Source: Bacteroidota bacterium (GTDB lineage Bacteria; Bacteroidota; Bacteroidia; Cytophagales; Cyclobacteriaceae). Taken from it: a stretch of 35,201 nucleotides of DNA. This document shows, piece after piece, positions 25,372-33,995 of this stretch (the first letter of the stretch is position 1; every line of letters begins with the position of its first letter). The notes under the pieces were generated by a model, which made no database searches, was not told the origin of the DNA, and saw only the letters and a program-made list of their open reading frames with translations. The position numbers and the translations under genes were made by a program. The stretch covers positions 1-35,201 of the forward strand of contig JABDGP010000035.1 in the NCBI GenBank assembly GCA_013285945.1. Direction: 5' to 3'.

Positions 25372-26314
25372 CGGGAAAATAGATTCGGGTTACCCACTTA
25401 TTACTGTCAGGCTGTTCGAGCCGGTTAGTAATTAAAGATTCATAGGAGATGGCCACCACATTTCGGTGATTGTCTTGAATATAATATTCCATCTGTCTCA
25501 CCGCATCTTTTATGACTTTCCTATTCCCGACAATCTCAGCTGATAGAATGTTCCCGCCTTTAAGCATCCATTTTGATTTAATTTTTTCGTTTTCGGGCAA
25601 TGATTTCTCGATAGGTATTCCAACCTGAACGAAATACTCCTCACTACTCATTTTGTCAGTATACAACATCGGATATCCTTTTTCCTCAGCTCCTTCTTTT
25701 TTTATGTAGTTTTTTACCTGATCAATCAATAAGTAGATTTCAGATAAGCTTGGCTTATGCTTGAAAGTCTGGGAGATGGTGGTTACATATTCAAAGGGAA
25801 CTTTTAATTCTTTGATGTCTATGCCATAAAGGTTTCTTTGATTTGTGAAGTAATACGATAAGCCCCACAAAATCTTTTTATAAGAGTCTTTCAATCTCGT
25901 AGAGAGGAATAACAATTTAATTCGAGTGATAGGATTTTTGTCAAGCTGGATACCTGTGATCAGAGTAATTGTTACTTTATTTCCTGCTTCAGGAATAAGC
26001 TGAAGAGAAGAATTTGTCGAAAATGAATCTGATGTAGTCGTGAGTACAAATGTATTTAGTAAGATACTTTCGAAGGTAAACGTAAACTCACCTTGATTGA
26101 AGGTAACTTTTTGACCGGTTGATCCAGTCTTACCAGGCCACCAGTGATGCCAAGTCGTATCTCTCAATAATTGACGAAATAACGCATCTGTGTTGGCAGA
26201 AAATTGAATAGTTTCTTTTACATTGGATTGGAGAGGAAGAGTAAATGCTGCCACTAAAACCCCTGCAATTAAGAGGGAGAGAATTATCCAGATTTTTTTA
26301 TAAGCGATACGCAC
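25364..26314 (-). CDS. Membrane-anchored SRPBCC plus GyrI-like effector-binding protein
   Basis: This 316-aa protein has one N-terminal hydrophobic segment (residues 8-26, IWIILSLLIAGVLVAAF). Residues ~30-150 look like a SRPBCC/polyketide-cyclase-type ligand-binding fold (IQFSANTDALFRQLLRDTTWHHWWPG). Residues ~160-316 resemble the GyrI/AraC effector-binding domain (VPFEYVTTISQTFKHKP, YFVQVGIPIEKSLPENEKI, KWVTRIYFPV). No DNA-binding domain is visible. Fusions of these two ligand-binding folds occur in Bacteroidota; their function is unknown. The gene is convergent with copy 2 of the UnbV proteins (8-bp 3' overlap) and divergent from the exported GH65 gene with 134 bp between them. It could sequester or sense a hydrophobic ligand. 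Confidence 0.72.
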   Translation of the reverse strand: MRIAYKKIWIILSLLIAGVLVAAFTLPLQSNVKETIQFSANTDALFRQLLRDTTWHHWWPGKTGSTGQKVTFNQGEFTFTFESILLNTFVLTTTSDSFSTNSSLQLIPEAGNKVTITLITGIQLDKNPITRIKLLFLSTRLKDSYKKILWGLSYYFTNQRNLYGIDIKELKVPFEYVTTISQTFKHKPSLSEIYLLIDQVKNYIKKEGAEEKGYPMLYTDKMSSEEYFVQVGIPIEKSLPENEKIKSKWMLKGGNILSAEIVGNRKVIKDAVRQMEYYIQDNHRNVVAISYESLITNRLEQPDSNKWVTRIYFPVI

Positions 26315-26448
26315 AAGAATTCAGGTGTTTAATTTTTAAGAGGCCTAACCGACCTCGAAACTAAAATATTCCATATAAGATCACTAACAAGTATTGATAT
26401 TTTTTTTCATTTTGCACTGCTCAGAATGACGAGAATAATGAATAAATT

Positions 26449-28488
26449 ATGTGCCAGATGACCCGTCAAATTATCGTCATTATTCTTTTTGTTTTGCCCG
26501 ATATTGGCTTCGCCCAACAGTCCGATTCGTGGACTATTGAGGCTAAAGGGATTGACCCCAAAAACTACTTTGGTGTGACTGTAGCTAATGGCATGATTGG
26601 CCTGGTATCTTCACCTGAGCCCATGAAAGTAAAAGATGTTGTGCTGAATGGATCATACGATTATTATCAGCGCGGCAGGGTTTCAAACATCCTTAAAACA
26701 TTCAACCACGTGAATATGGAAATGGATGTAGACGGACGACGTGTTACTACTTCGGGTACATCCGGCTATCAGCAGAAGCTGGATATGAAACGAGCCGCCC
26801 TCATCACTTCATTTGACGTTCAGGATAAATTAAGTGTACACCACACGATGATGGCTCTTCGACACTTGCCATATACCTCGCTCATTATTGTTGAATTAAA
26901 AGCAAAGAAAGATGTGCTGGTCACGCCAATGAGTGTGATAGAAGCTCCCGATCATCTTACCGATGTACATAACTTATACAGTGAGATAGACAGGCCTCAC
27001 GTTAAAATTCCGTTGATGACCTCGGTTGGCAAAAGCCCGTCAGGTAAGCTCACAATCGCAGTCAGCAACAGTTTGATTTTTAATGAGCCACATGGGCAAG
27101 AACCAAGCCTCATTCATGAAGACTGGGATTATAACAGACACTTGGTCAAATTCTCGAAGAAACTGAAAGCGGGCGAAAGTTATTCTTTTGCAATTGTAGC
27201 TTCGGCAACTTCTTCGGCTCAGTACAATGATCCATTCAATGAAGCCGAACGACTTACCATTTTTGCAAAGCTCGAAGGTGTCGCGAGGTTAGTTCAGCAT
27301 CATGAAGCTGAATGGAAAGAACTTTGGAAGAGTGACATTGTGATCGAGGGCGATGAGCAGTTACAGAAAGATATCCGATTTGCTTTGTATCACTTGTATT
27401 CTTTCGCTAGAGCTGGCACTGCCTACAGCCTTTCACCGATGGGACTTTCTGGTCTTGGGTATAATGGTCACGTGTTTTGGGACACCGAACTATGGATGTA
27501 TCCGCCTCTTTTAGCAATGCACCCGGAAATTGCCAAGTCGCTTTTGGAGTATCGTTTCGTTCGATTGGACGCGGCCAGAAAGAATGCATTCTCTCACGGA
27601 TATAAAGGCGCGATGTTTCCGTGGGAGTCATCAGCCGAAGGCACTGAAGACACTCCTGTATGGGCGCTTACAGGTCCGTTTCAGCAGCATATTACTGGTT
27701 GCGTAGGTTGGGCTTTCTGGAAATATTATCAAGTGACGAAAGACAAGACATGGCTCAAGGAAAGAGGTTATCCTGTATTGAAAGAAGTAGCAGATTTCTG
27801 GTCGAGTCGTGTTGAGCGTAAGAGCACCGGCCATTATGAGATCAATAATGTAATAGGAGCAAACGAATGGCAGGAAAATATTGATAACAATGCTTTCACC
27901 AACGGCATGGCTATTACCGTACTTCGCTATGCGACACAGGCTGCCAAAGAACTTGGTATTGTACCGGATCCGGATTGGGAATTAGTAGCACAGAATATTC
28001 CGATACTGAAATTCGCCGATGGCACTACACGTGAGAATGCCACCTACGATGGTGTTGAGATCAAGCAAGCTGATGTAAACTTGTTGGCTTACCCGTTGGA
28101 GCTTATCACCGATGTTGCTCAGATACAAAAAGATTTGAAATACTATGAAGCGCGTATGTCGCCCACGGGGCCGGCAATGGGAAACTCTGCGTTGTCTACT
28201 TTATACTCGCGCCTTGGTGATCCGGAAAAAGCGCTGGGGTTGTTTATAAAAAGCTACCAACCAAATCAGGTGCCACCGTTTGGTGTTTTGGCAGAGACTG
28301 CCGGAGGTACAAATCCCTACTTTGCTACAGGTGCCGGCGGATTTCTGCAAGCTGTGATTTTCGGTTTTGGCGGATTAAGTTTTTCAGATAATGGGGTTCA
28401 ACAACGCAAAAGTCAATTGCCAAAATCATGGAAGTCGCTGGAGATAAAAGGCGTTGGTGTGAATCATGCTAATTATAAAGTACGTTGA
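26449..28488 (+). CDS. Exported GH65 family alpha-glucoside hydrolase
   Basis: This 679-aa protein starts MCQMTRQII; a second Met (26458) is an equally good start. The signal peptide ends near GFAQQ, so it acts in the periplasm or at the surface. The (alpha/alpha)6-barrel region has GHVFWDTELWMYPPLLAMHP and IGANEWQENIDNNAFTN, in which Glu473 is the expected general acid. The phosphate-binding HESSLS motif of GH65 phosphorylases is absent. In that region Glu616 (FGVLAETAGG) is a candidate base, and TGAGGFLQAVIFGFGGL follows. This combination fits inverting hydrolases such as the Flavobacterium johnsoniae GH65 kojibiose hydrolase rather than a phosphorylase. The exact linkage (kojibiose, nigerose, trehalose) cannot be decided. 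It is first in a five-gene cluster. Confidence 0.85.
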   Translation: MCQMTRQIIVIILFVLPDIGFAQQSDSWTIEAKGIDPKNYFGVTVANGMIGLVSSPEPMKVKDVVLNGSYDYYQRGRVSNILKTFNHVNMEMDVDGRRVTTSGTSGYQQKLDMKRAALITSFDVQDKLSVHHTMMALRHLPYTSLIIVELKAKKDVLVTPMSVIEAPDHLTDVHNLYSEIDRPHVKIPLMTSVGKSPSGKLTIAVSNSLIFNEPHGQEPSLIHEDWDYNRHLVKFSKKLKAGESYSFAIVASATSSAQYNDPFNEAERLTIFAKLEGVARLVQHHEAEWKELWKSDIVIEGDEQLQKDIRFALYHLYSFARAGTAYSLSPMGLSGLGYNGHVFWDTELWMYPPLLAMHPEIAKSLLEYRFVRLDAARKNAFSHGYKGAMFPWESSAEGTEDTPVWALTGPFQQHITGCVGWAFWKYYQVTKDKTWLKERGYPVLKEVADFWSSRVERKSTGHYEINNVIGANEWQENIDNNAFTNGMAITVLRYATQAAKELGIVPDPDWELVAQNIPILKFADGTTRENATYDGVEIKQADVNLLAYPLELITDVAQIQKDLKYYEARMSPTGPAMGNSALSTLYSRLGDPEKALGLFIKSYQPNQVPPFGVLAETAGGTNPYFATGAGGFLQAVIFGFGGLSFSDNGVQQRKSQLPKSWKSLEIKGVGVNHANYKVR

Positions 28489-28534
28489 TTGAATTGTTAA
28501 TTATATAGTCTACACAGAACTTATTAAATCATTT

Positions 28535-29872
28535 ATGCGAAAGATTTTTTTTATTTTCTTTATTCTCCTATGGTCTTGTGCCAAAGACAAAACAGCGTAC
28601 AAAGCGAAGGTTCAAAACTCTGATTTTTTTCACAAGTCAATGAAGGAAATCACTGATCGAATGGTTCACGATATTTTTTCTCCTCCTGTAGCAAGCCGAA
28701 TTTATGTTTACACCAGCGTGGCAGGGTATGAAGCGATTATCCATCAGGACAAAAAATACAAAAGCTTAGCTGGCCAGCTGCATGGTTTAGAAAAACTTCC
28801 TCAACCTGATTCCACCCAAGAGTATTGTTATCCATTGGCTGCTGCAGAAGCGATGTTGAAAGTAGGGCGTGCGTTGATTTTTTCGGAAGATGAGCTTGAT
28901 AAATTTTATAATAAAGTCATGCAGGAGTTCAAAGATGCCGGCGTGCCTGACGATGTCTTTGAGCGATCGATTGGTTTTGGAGATTCCGTCGCCAAGCATA
29001 TTATGGATTGGGCTTCGGGCGACAACTATAAACAATCAAGAACATTTTCGAAGTACACTATTGAAAGTAGTCCAGGTACATGGAAGCCAACGCCACCGGC
29101 ATACATGGATGCCATTGAACCGCATTGGAACAAGATTCGCACTTTTGTAATTGACTCGGCTGCGCAGTTTCAGCCAGAACCTCCTCAGGTATTTTCTATT
29201 GATAAGAAAAGTCAGTTTTATAAAGAAGCATATTATGTATTTGAGACTGGCAAAAACCTGACGCAAGAACAGCGTGCCATAGCCAGCTTCTGGGATTGCA
29301 ATCCTTTCGTAATGAATGTGAAAGGACACGTTATGTTCGCAACAAAGAAAATTTCTCCGGGAGGACATTGGGTTAACATTACCCGATTAGCCTGCAATGC
29401 TACACATGCCGACATAACCAGATCTGCCGAAGCTTATGTGCGTGTCGCGATTTCACTGGCCGATGGATTCATCAGCTGCTGGGATGAAAAGTACAGAAGT
29501 AAATTGGTGCGCCCTGAGACTTATATTAATCAATACATCGATGAAAACTGGGCTCCGTTATTGCAAACTCCGCCATTCCCCGAATACACTAGTGGTCACA
29601 GCGTTGTTTCCACTTCTGCTTGTGTAGCACTGACGGGTTTGTTTGGTGATAATTTTGCCTATACAGATTCTACTGAGACTGAGTTTGGACTTCCTCCAAG
29701 AAGCTTCAAATCGTTCCGGTCAGCTGCAGAGGAAGCAGCTGTGAGCAGGATTTATGGTGGCATTCATTATTTGCCCGCTTGCGAAAATGGAAAAGTTCAG
29801 GGAACCGCTTTGGGTGAATTCATAGCTTCAAGGATAGTAACATCACAATCAAAAAAAATTGCCAATAAATAA
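28535..29872 (+). CDS. Vanadium-dependent haloperoxidase/PAP2-superfamily lipoprotein
   Basis: This 445-aa protein has a lipobox at Cys15 (FFILLWSC) followed by AKDK. It has the all-helical vanadate/phosphate pocket of the PAP2-haloperoxidase superfamily: SKLVRPETYI with Arg326, TSGHS with His355, and SRIYGGIHY with Arg405 and His411. Members either oxidise halides with peroxide (with vanadate) or hydrolyse phosphate esters. The Bacteroidota haloperoxidase-like branch has mostly undetermined activity. The lipoprotein signal places it in the envelope. It lies 46 nt after GH65 and before a sugar kinase, so it is embedded in a sugar operon. A second family member faces this cluster at 33996-35201. 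Confidence 0.88.
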   Translation: MRKIFFIFFILLWSCAKDKTAYKAKVQNSDFFHKSMKEITDRMVHDIFSPPVASRIYVYTSVAGYEAIIHQDKKYKSLAGQLHGLEKLPQPDSTQEYCYPLAAAEAMLKVGRALIFSEDELDKFYNKVMQEFKDAGVPDDVFERSIGFGDSVAKHIMDWASGDNYKQSRTFSKYTIESSPGTWKPTPPAYMDAIEPHWNKIRTFVIDSAAQFQPEPPQVFSIDKKSQFYKEAYYVFETGKNLTQEQRAIASFWDCNPFVMNVKGHVMFATKKISPGGHWVNITRLACNATHADITRSAEAYVRVAISLADGFISCWDEKYRSKLVRPETYINQYIDENWAPLLQTPPFPEYTSGHSVVSTSACVALTGLFGDNFAYTDSTETEFGLPPRSFKSFRSAAEEAAVSRIYGGIHYLPACENGKVQGTALGEFIASRIVTSQSKKIANK

Positions 29873-29951
29873 TTTAGCAATTCATGTCAGAGCCTATACT
29901 CAATGGATAAAACTTGTATAGTCGGCAACCATTGAAACAAAATATAATTCA

Positions 29952-30923
29952 ATGAAAAAGATTGCTATTGTAGGACCGATACCTCGCGATCACATTGTCA
30001 CTCACAATGGTGATCTCATTCAAAAGTGGGGATGCGTTACCCACCCGGTAATTGCTTTGTCGATAATGGCAGGCGACAAGATTGAAGTTATTCCTGTCAC
30101 ACACCTGCGTTCGGTTGACCTTGACAATGTAAAAGAAGTGTTTAAGGGATATCGCGGGGTTATTCATAATCACATGACGGTAGCCAATGATCAGGGTGAT
30201 ATCATCAGTTTGAGATTCCTTGACATGAACAATCGCGTTGAGCGACAGACTGGTTTCATGGACCCGATCATGCCCACCGACATGAAGAAGCTGCTGGATT
30301 GCAAAGCATTTGTTTTTATCCCCATCAGTGACTACGAGATTTCGCTTGATACATTGAAGTTTTTGAAAAAGAAAAGTAAAGGTGTTATCGTATTCGATGC
30401 ACATGGGCCGACCACGGCTTGTCTCGTGAATGGAGAACGTCAACGCAAATTTTGGATTGACCGGGATCAGTGGCTGCCGTATATTGATGTATTGAAAATG
30501 AATCTGGAAGAAGCTCAGGCCTCGTGGTTTAAAAGAGAATACGAGACAAATGATTTTGTAAAGACAGAAGAGCCAGACCGCAAAGAGCTTCGCGCGTTTG
30601 CTGAACATTGCCTCGGCCTCGGAGTAAAATGTGTTTACATCACAATCGACTCGCGTGGCTGTCTGGTCTATTATAAAGAACGCGCCAAAATAAAAGAAGT
30701 GATGGTGCCGGCCATTAAAGTGAATCAGGTGGTTGATACAACAGGCTGTGGTGATTCTTTTGCTGGTGGAGCTGGCTTTAGCCTGATGCAAAAACCAGGC
30801 GACTATGTGTTAGCAGCTAAATATGGAAATGCCTTGGGTGCATTGCGTACACAAGGGAAAACCTTTGATGTATTTAAGACACTTAAAGAAACGAACGCGA
30901 TCATTGAACGAGGTCATATTTAA
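29952..30923 (+). CDS. PfkB/ribokinase-family sugar kinase
   Basis: This 323-aa cytoplasmic kinase carries the C-terminal PfkB signature VVDTTGCGDSFAGG, with catalytic base Asp268. The usual N-terminal GG substrate-lid motif is altered: the segment reads QKWGCVTHPVIALS. Other recognisable parts are FIPISDYEI, VIVFDAHGPT and VLKMNLEEAQASW (the nucleotide-side K-x-N-x-x-E element). Ribokinase-family enzymes phosphorylate sugars or nucleosides with ATP. Position between haloperoxidase and beta-phosphoglucomutase (21-nt gap) suggests that it deals with a sugar released in this pathway, perhaps glucose, but the substrate is inferred only. Confidence 0.86.
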   Translation: MKKIAIVGPIPRDHIVTHNGDLIQKWGCVTHPVIALSIMAGDKIEVIPVTHLRSVDLDNVKEVFKGYRGVIHNHMTVANDQGDIISLRFLDMNNRVERQTGFMDPIMPTDMKKLLDCKAFVFIPISDYEISLDTLKFLKKKSKGVIVFDAHGPTTACLVNGERQRKFWIDRDQWLPYIDVLKMNLEEAQASWFKREYETNDFVKTEEPDRKELRAFAEHCLGLGVKCVYITIDSRGCLVYYKERAKIKEVMVPAIKVNQVVDTTGCGDSFAGGAGFSLMQKPGDYVLAAKYGNALGALRTQGKTFDVFKTLKETNAIIERGHI

Positions 30924-30944
30924 TTCTGATAACTTTTTAAACGG

Positions 30945-31589
30945 ATGATTCAAGCAATAATTTTTGACCTGGACGGAGTGATTGTAGATACAGCACATTA
31001 CCATTTCATTGCATGGCAGAGACTAGCCAGAGAACTAGGGGTCAATTTTACTGAACATGAAAATGAACAACTTAAAGGCGTAAGCCGGATGCAGTCACTG
31101 GAGATTATTTTGTCGCTTGGCAAAATTCGTTTATCAGAAAAGGAGAAGGAAGATTTGGCCGATAAAAAGAATCAATGGTTTGTGGAATACATTCAAGCGA
31201 TGAAGCCAGATGAGATTTTTCCGGGTGTTAAAGAGCTGTTGAAAACAATCAGGAGTAAAGGAATGAAAGTGGCGCTGGCATCGAGTAGTAAAAATGCCGA
31301 TACCGTTTTGACGTTGCTGAATATCAAAGACTATTTTGATACCATTGTGGACGGAACAATGATCACTCATTCAAAACCCGATCCGGAAATTTTTTTACTG
31401 GCTGCGAATAGATTAGGAATGAAACCTTCTGAATGCGTTGTGTTTGAAGATGCCGAAGCAGGAGTTGCTGCAGCCGTTGCAGCGGGAATGAAGTGTGTGG
31501 GCGTTGGCTCTGTCACTCAACTTGGAAAAGCAAACTATATAGTAAACAAAACAGCTGATTTTGATTTAGCGAAACTTCAAATGCTATAG
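30945..31589 (+). CDS. pgmB: Beta-phosphoglucomutase
   Basis: This 214-aa HAD-superfamily enzyme interconverts beta-glucose-1-phosphate and glucose-6-phosphate. The nucleophile is Asp8 and the acid/base Asp10 in FDLDGVIVDTAHYH. Further motifs are LKGVSRMQSLEI (the substrate-binding cap signature of beta-PGM), ALASSSKNA (motif II), SKPDPEIFLLAA (motif III Lys), and VVFEDAEAGVAAA (motif IV). Length and cap fit the family closely. It sits 32 nt before the maltose phosphorylase whose product it consumes, a common pairing in maltose and trehalose catabolism. Confidence 0.94.
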   Translation: MIQAIIFDLDGVIVDTAHYHFIAWQRLARELGVNFTEHENEQLKGVSRMQSLEIILSLGKIRLSEKEKEDLADKKNQWFVEYIQAMKPDEIFPGVKELLKTIRSKGMKVALASSSKNADTVLTLLNIKDYFDTIVDGTMITHSKPDPEIFLLAANRLGMKPSECVVFEDAEAGVAAAVAAGMKCVGVGSVTQLGKANYIVNKTADFDLAKLQML

Positions 31590-31621
31590 AACATCAGCCA
31601 AAATATTACAGCCAATCATTT

Positions 31622-33901
31622 ATGAAACAATATTTAAAACACCACGAATGGCAAATAATTGAAGAAGGCTTTGATCCTCACCTCAATCGAATTTCTGAAA
31701 GCATTTTCAGCCTCGGCAACGGAATGATGGGTCAGCGCGCCAACTTTGAAGAGACGTACACCGGTGACACTCATCAGGGAACGTACGTTGCAGGTGTTTA
31801 CTATCCCGACAAAACGCGGGTTGGTTGGTGGAAGAATGGATATCCCGAATATTTTGCCAAGGTTCTGAATGCACCGAGCTGGATCGGCATAAAGATTAAA
31901 ATTGAAAATCAGGAGCTCGATTTGGCAATATACAAGGTTGAAAATTTTCAGCGCGTACTGGATATGAAGCAAGGTTTGTTACACCGATCGTTCGTAGCCA
32001 CATTCCCGGATGGGAAAAAACTGAAAGTCGATGCGAAACGCTTTTGCAGCATGGCAGATGGTGAAGTTGGAGCTATTCGATATTCCGTTTTGCCAATAAA
32101 TTTTTCTGCAAAAGTTCAAATTACGATGGCTGTAGACGCCGATGTAGTAAACAAGGATTCAAATTACGATGAGAAATTCTGGGATCGTGTTTATGAAGAG
32201 TCGCAAGCAGGATGGGTTGTGGTGAATGTGCAAACCAAGAAAACCCTTTTTCAGGTGTGCACAGGAATGAAATTCGACCTTAAAATTGATGGCAATTCTA
32301 TTCACGGAAAAACGAATACCAATGTTCGTGAGAAATATAGCGACAATGTGGTTGAAGTAGAGTTGGAGCAAAATAAGGAATTGGTCATTTATAAATATGG
32401 TGTTGTCCTCTCTTCAGAAAATCATGCGAAAGATAAAATCGTAAATACCTGTCGTGCAAAAATGGATGCCGCTACCAAAACTGGTTTCGACAAATTGTTT
32501 GATGAGCACGCAGCAGTATGGGCGCACAAGTGGGAAGAATGCGATATCACAATCGATGGAGATGTAGCTGCACAACAAGGAATCCGGTTCAATATTTTTC
32601 AGTTAATGCAAACTTATAAAGGTGATGACGTTCGTTTGAATATCGGCCCCAAAGGATTCACTGGTGAGAAATATGGAGGTAGTACGTATTGGGACACCGA
32701 AGCTTATTGCCTGCCTTTTTATTTATGCACATCCAATCCGAAAGTCGCACGCAATCTTTTAATTTATCGCTATAAGCATTTGCCTAAGGCCATTGAAAAC
32801 GCAAAGAAACTCGGCTTCACAGATGGAGCTGCATTTTACCCTTTCGTTACAATGAATGGCGAAGAGTGCCACAACGAGTGGGAGATCACCTTTGAAGAAA
32901 TTCATCGTACCAGCGCCATGGCATATGCTATGCGTGATTACATTGAATATACAGGCGATGAGGCTTACTTAATAGAATACGGCCTTGAAGTATTAATTGG
33001 AATCTCTCGCTTCTGGACGCAACGCGTCAATTGGTCGAAGGATAAAAACAAGTATGTTATTCTCGGTGTAACCGGGCCAAATGAATACGAGAACAACGTG
33101 AACAATAACTGGTACACCAATTATTTAGCTTCATGGACGCTGCGATTTACTCAGCAAGCAGTGGCCTACGTAAAGAAGACCAACTCAAAGAAATACAACG
33201 AGCTTGTTGAAAGGATTCATTTCAAAGAAAAAGAAGAGGTTGGTAAATGGGCGGACATCACCAGCAAAATGTATTATGCTGAGGACAAGGCACTCGGTGT
33301 CTTTTTGCAACAAGACGGATTTTTGGATAAGGAATTAACCAAGGCTTCTGATCTACGTGCAAGTGACAGGCCGATCAATCAGAAATGGTCACGGGACAGG
33401 ATACTGCGATCTTGCTTCATCAAGCAGGCCGACGTGTTGCAAGGCATCTATTTATTCGAAGATGATTTTACCACAGAGCAGATCAAGCGAAACTTCGATT
33501 TTTACGAACCAATGACCGTGCACGAGTCATCTCTTTCACCTTGTGTGCACGTGATTCTTGCTTCTAAATTGGGATATAAAGACAAAGCATACGAAATGTA
33601 TCTGCGAACTTCGCGCCTCGACCTGGATGATTATAACAATGATACCGAAGACGGTTGTCACATCACCAGTATGGCCGGCACGTGGATGAGCGTGGTGAAA
33701 GGTTTTGGCGGCATGCGGCTGCGCGAGGGCAAATTGTTTTTCAATCCATTTATTCCAGACCAATGGAAATCCTATTCTTTCCGAATGGAATTTAGAGGCC
33801 GTGTATTGAAAGTGAAAGTAGCCAAAGAGAAAACAGAAGTTGTTTTGGAATCGGGTGAGCCTTTGGAAATTGTTTTGAATGGAAAGAATACCAGATTGTG
33901 A
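31622..33901 (+). CDS. mapA: Cytoplasmic GH65 maltose phosphorylase
   Basis: This 759-aa enzyme, of normal length and with no signal peptide, cleaves maltose with phosphate to beta-glucose-1-phosphate and glucose. Family marks are FSLGNGMMGQRANFEE at the N-terminus, GSTYWDTEAYCLPFYL, MNGEECHNEWEITFEEIHR, TGPNEYENNVNNNWYTN with general acid Glu488, and the phosphate-binding HESSLSP with His634, then TSMAGTW. The NGEECHNEWEITFEEIHR segment closely follows the lactobacillal maltose phosphorylases I remember, which favours maltose over trehalose or kojibiose. The latter remain possible because specificity loops were not modelled. It is last in the five-gene cluster; beta-PGM precedes it. Confidence 0.88.
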   Translation: MKQYLKHHEWQIIEEGFDPHLNRISESIFSLGNGMMGQRANFEETYTGDTHQGTYVAGVYYPDKTRVGWWKNGYPEYFAKVLNAPSWIGIKIKIENQELDLAIYKVENFQRVLDMKQGLLHRSFVATFPDGKKLKVDAKRFCSMADGEVGAIRYSVLPINFSAKVQITMAVDADVVNKDSNYDEKFWDRVYEESQAGWVVVNVQTKKTLFQVCTGMKFDLKIDGNSIHGKTNTNVREKYSDNVVEVELEQNKELVIYKYGVVLSSENHAKDKIVNTCRAKMDAATKTGFDKLFDEHAAVWAHKWEECDITIDGDVAAQQGIRFNIFQLMQTYKGDDVRLNIGPKGFTGEKYGGSTYWDTEAYCLPFYLCTSNPKVARNLLIYRYKHLPKAIENAKKLGFTDGAAFYPFVTMNGEECHNEWEITFEEIHRTSAMAYAMRDYIEYTGDEAYLIEYGLEVLIGISRFWTQRVNWSKDKNKYVILGVTGPNEYENNVNNNWYTNYLASWTLRFTQQAVAYVKKTNSKKYNELVERIHFKEKEEVGKWADITSKMYYAEDKALGVFLQQDGFLDKELTKASDLRASDRPINQKWSRDRILRSCFIKQADVLQGIYLFEDDFTTEQIKRNFDFYEPMTVHESSLSPCVHVILASKLGYKDKAYEMYLRTSRLDLDDYNNDTEDGCHITSMAGTWMSVVKGFGGMRLREGKLFFNPFIPDQWKSYSFRMEFRGRVLKVKVAKEKTEVVLESGEPLEIVLNGKNTRL

Positions 33902-33948
33902 AAGCCGCACATGGGTAGCATAAAATTAAAGATCATTCGAATAAAAAA

Positions 33949-33974
33949 ACAATCCCGCCACGTGGCAGGATTGT
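33949..33974 (-). terminator. Hairpin terminator between convergent mapA and haloperoxidase genes
   Basis: ACAATCC (33949-33955) pairs with GGATTGT (33968-33974); the stem extends inward after one mismatch through GCC/GGC to a small loop. On the minus strand it is followed by a run of seven T, terminating the gene at 33996. The plus-strand side has only a weak T-run, so stopping mapA transcription is possible but less certain. Confidence 0.82.
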
Positions 33975-33995
33975 TCTCTATTACGCCTAAAGGCT

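Noticed and set aside
29949-30791. 280-aa open frame on the minus strand
   Set aside because: It is fully antisense to the PfkB kinase gene, which has clear family motifs; the translation has no recognisable features.
31622-33901. Trehalose or kojibiose phosphorylase instead of maltose phosphorylase
   Set aside because: The conserved ECHNEWEITFEEIHR and HESSLSP segments look most like maltose phosphorylases; kept as a minor alternative because specificity loops were not analysed.
33536-33910. 124-aa minus-strand frame at the end of mapA
   Set aside because: Antisense to the conserved C-terminal region of maltose phosphorylase and with no family features.
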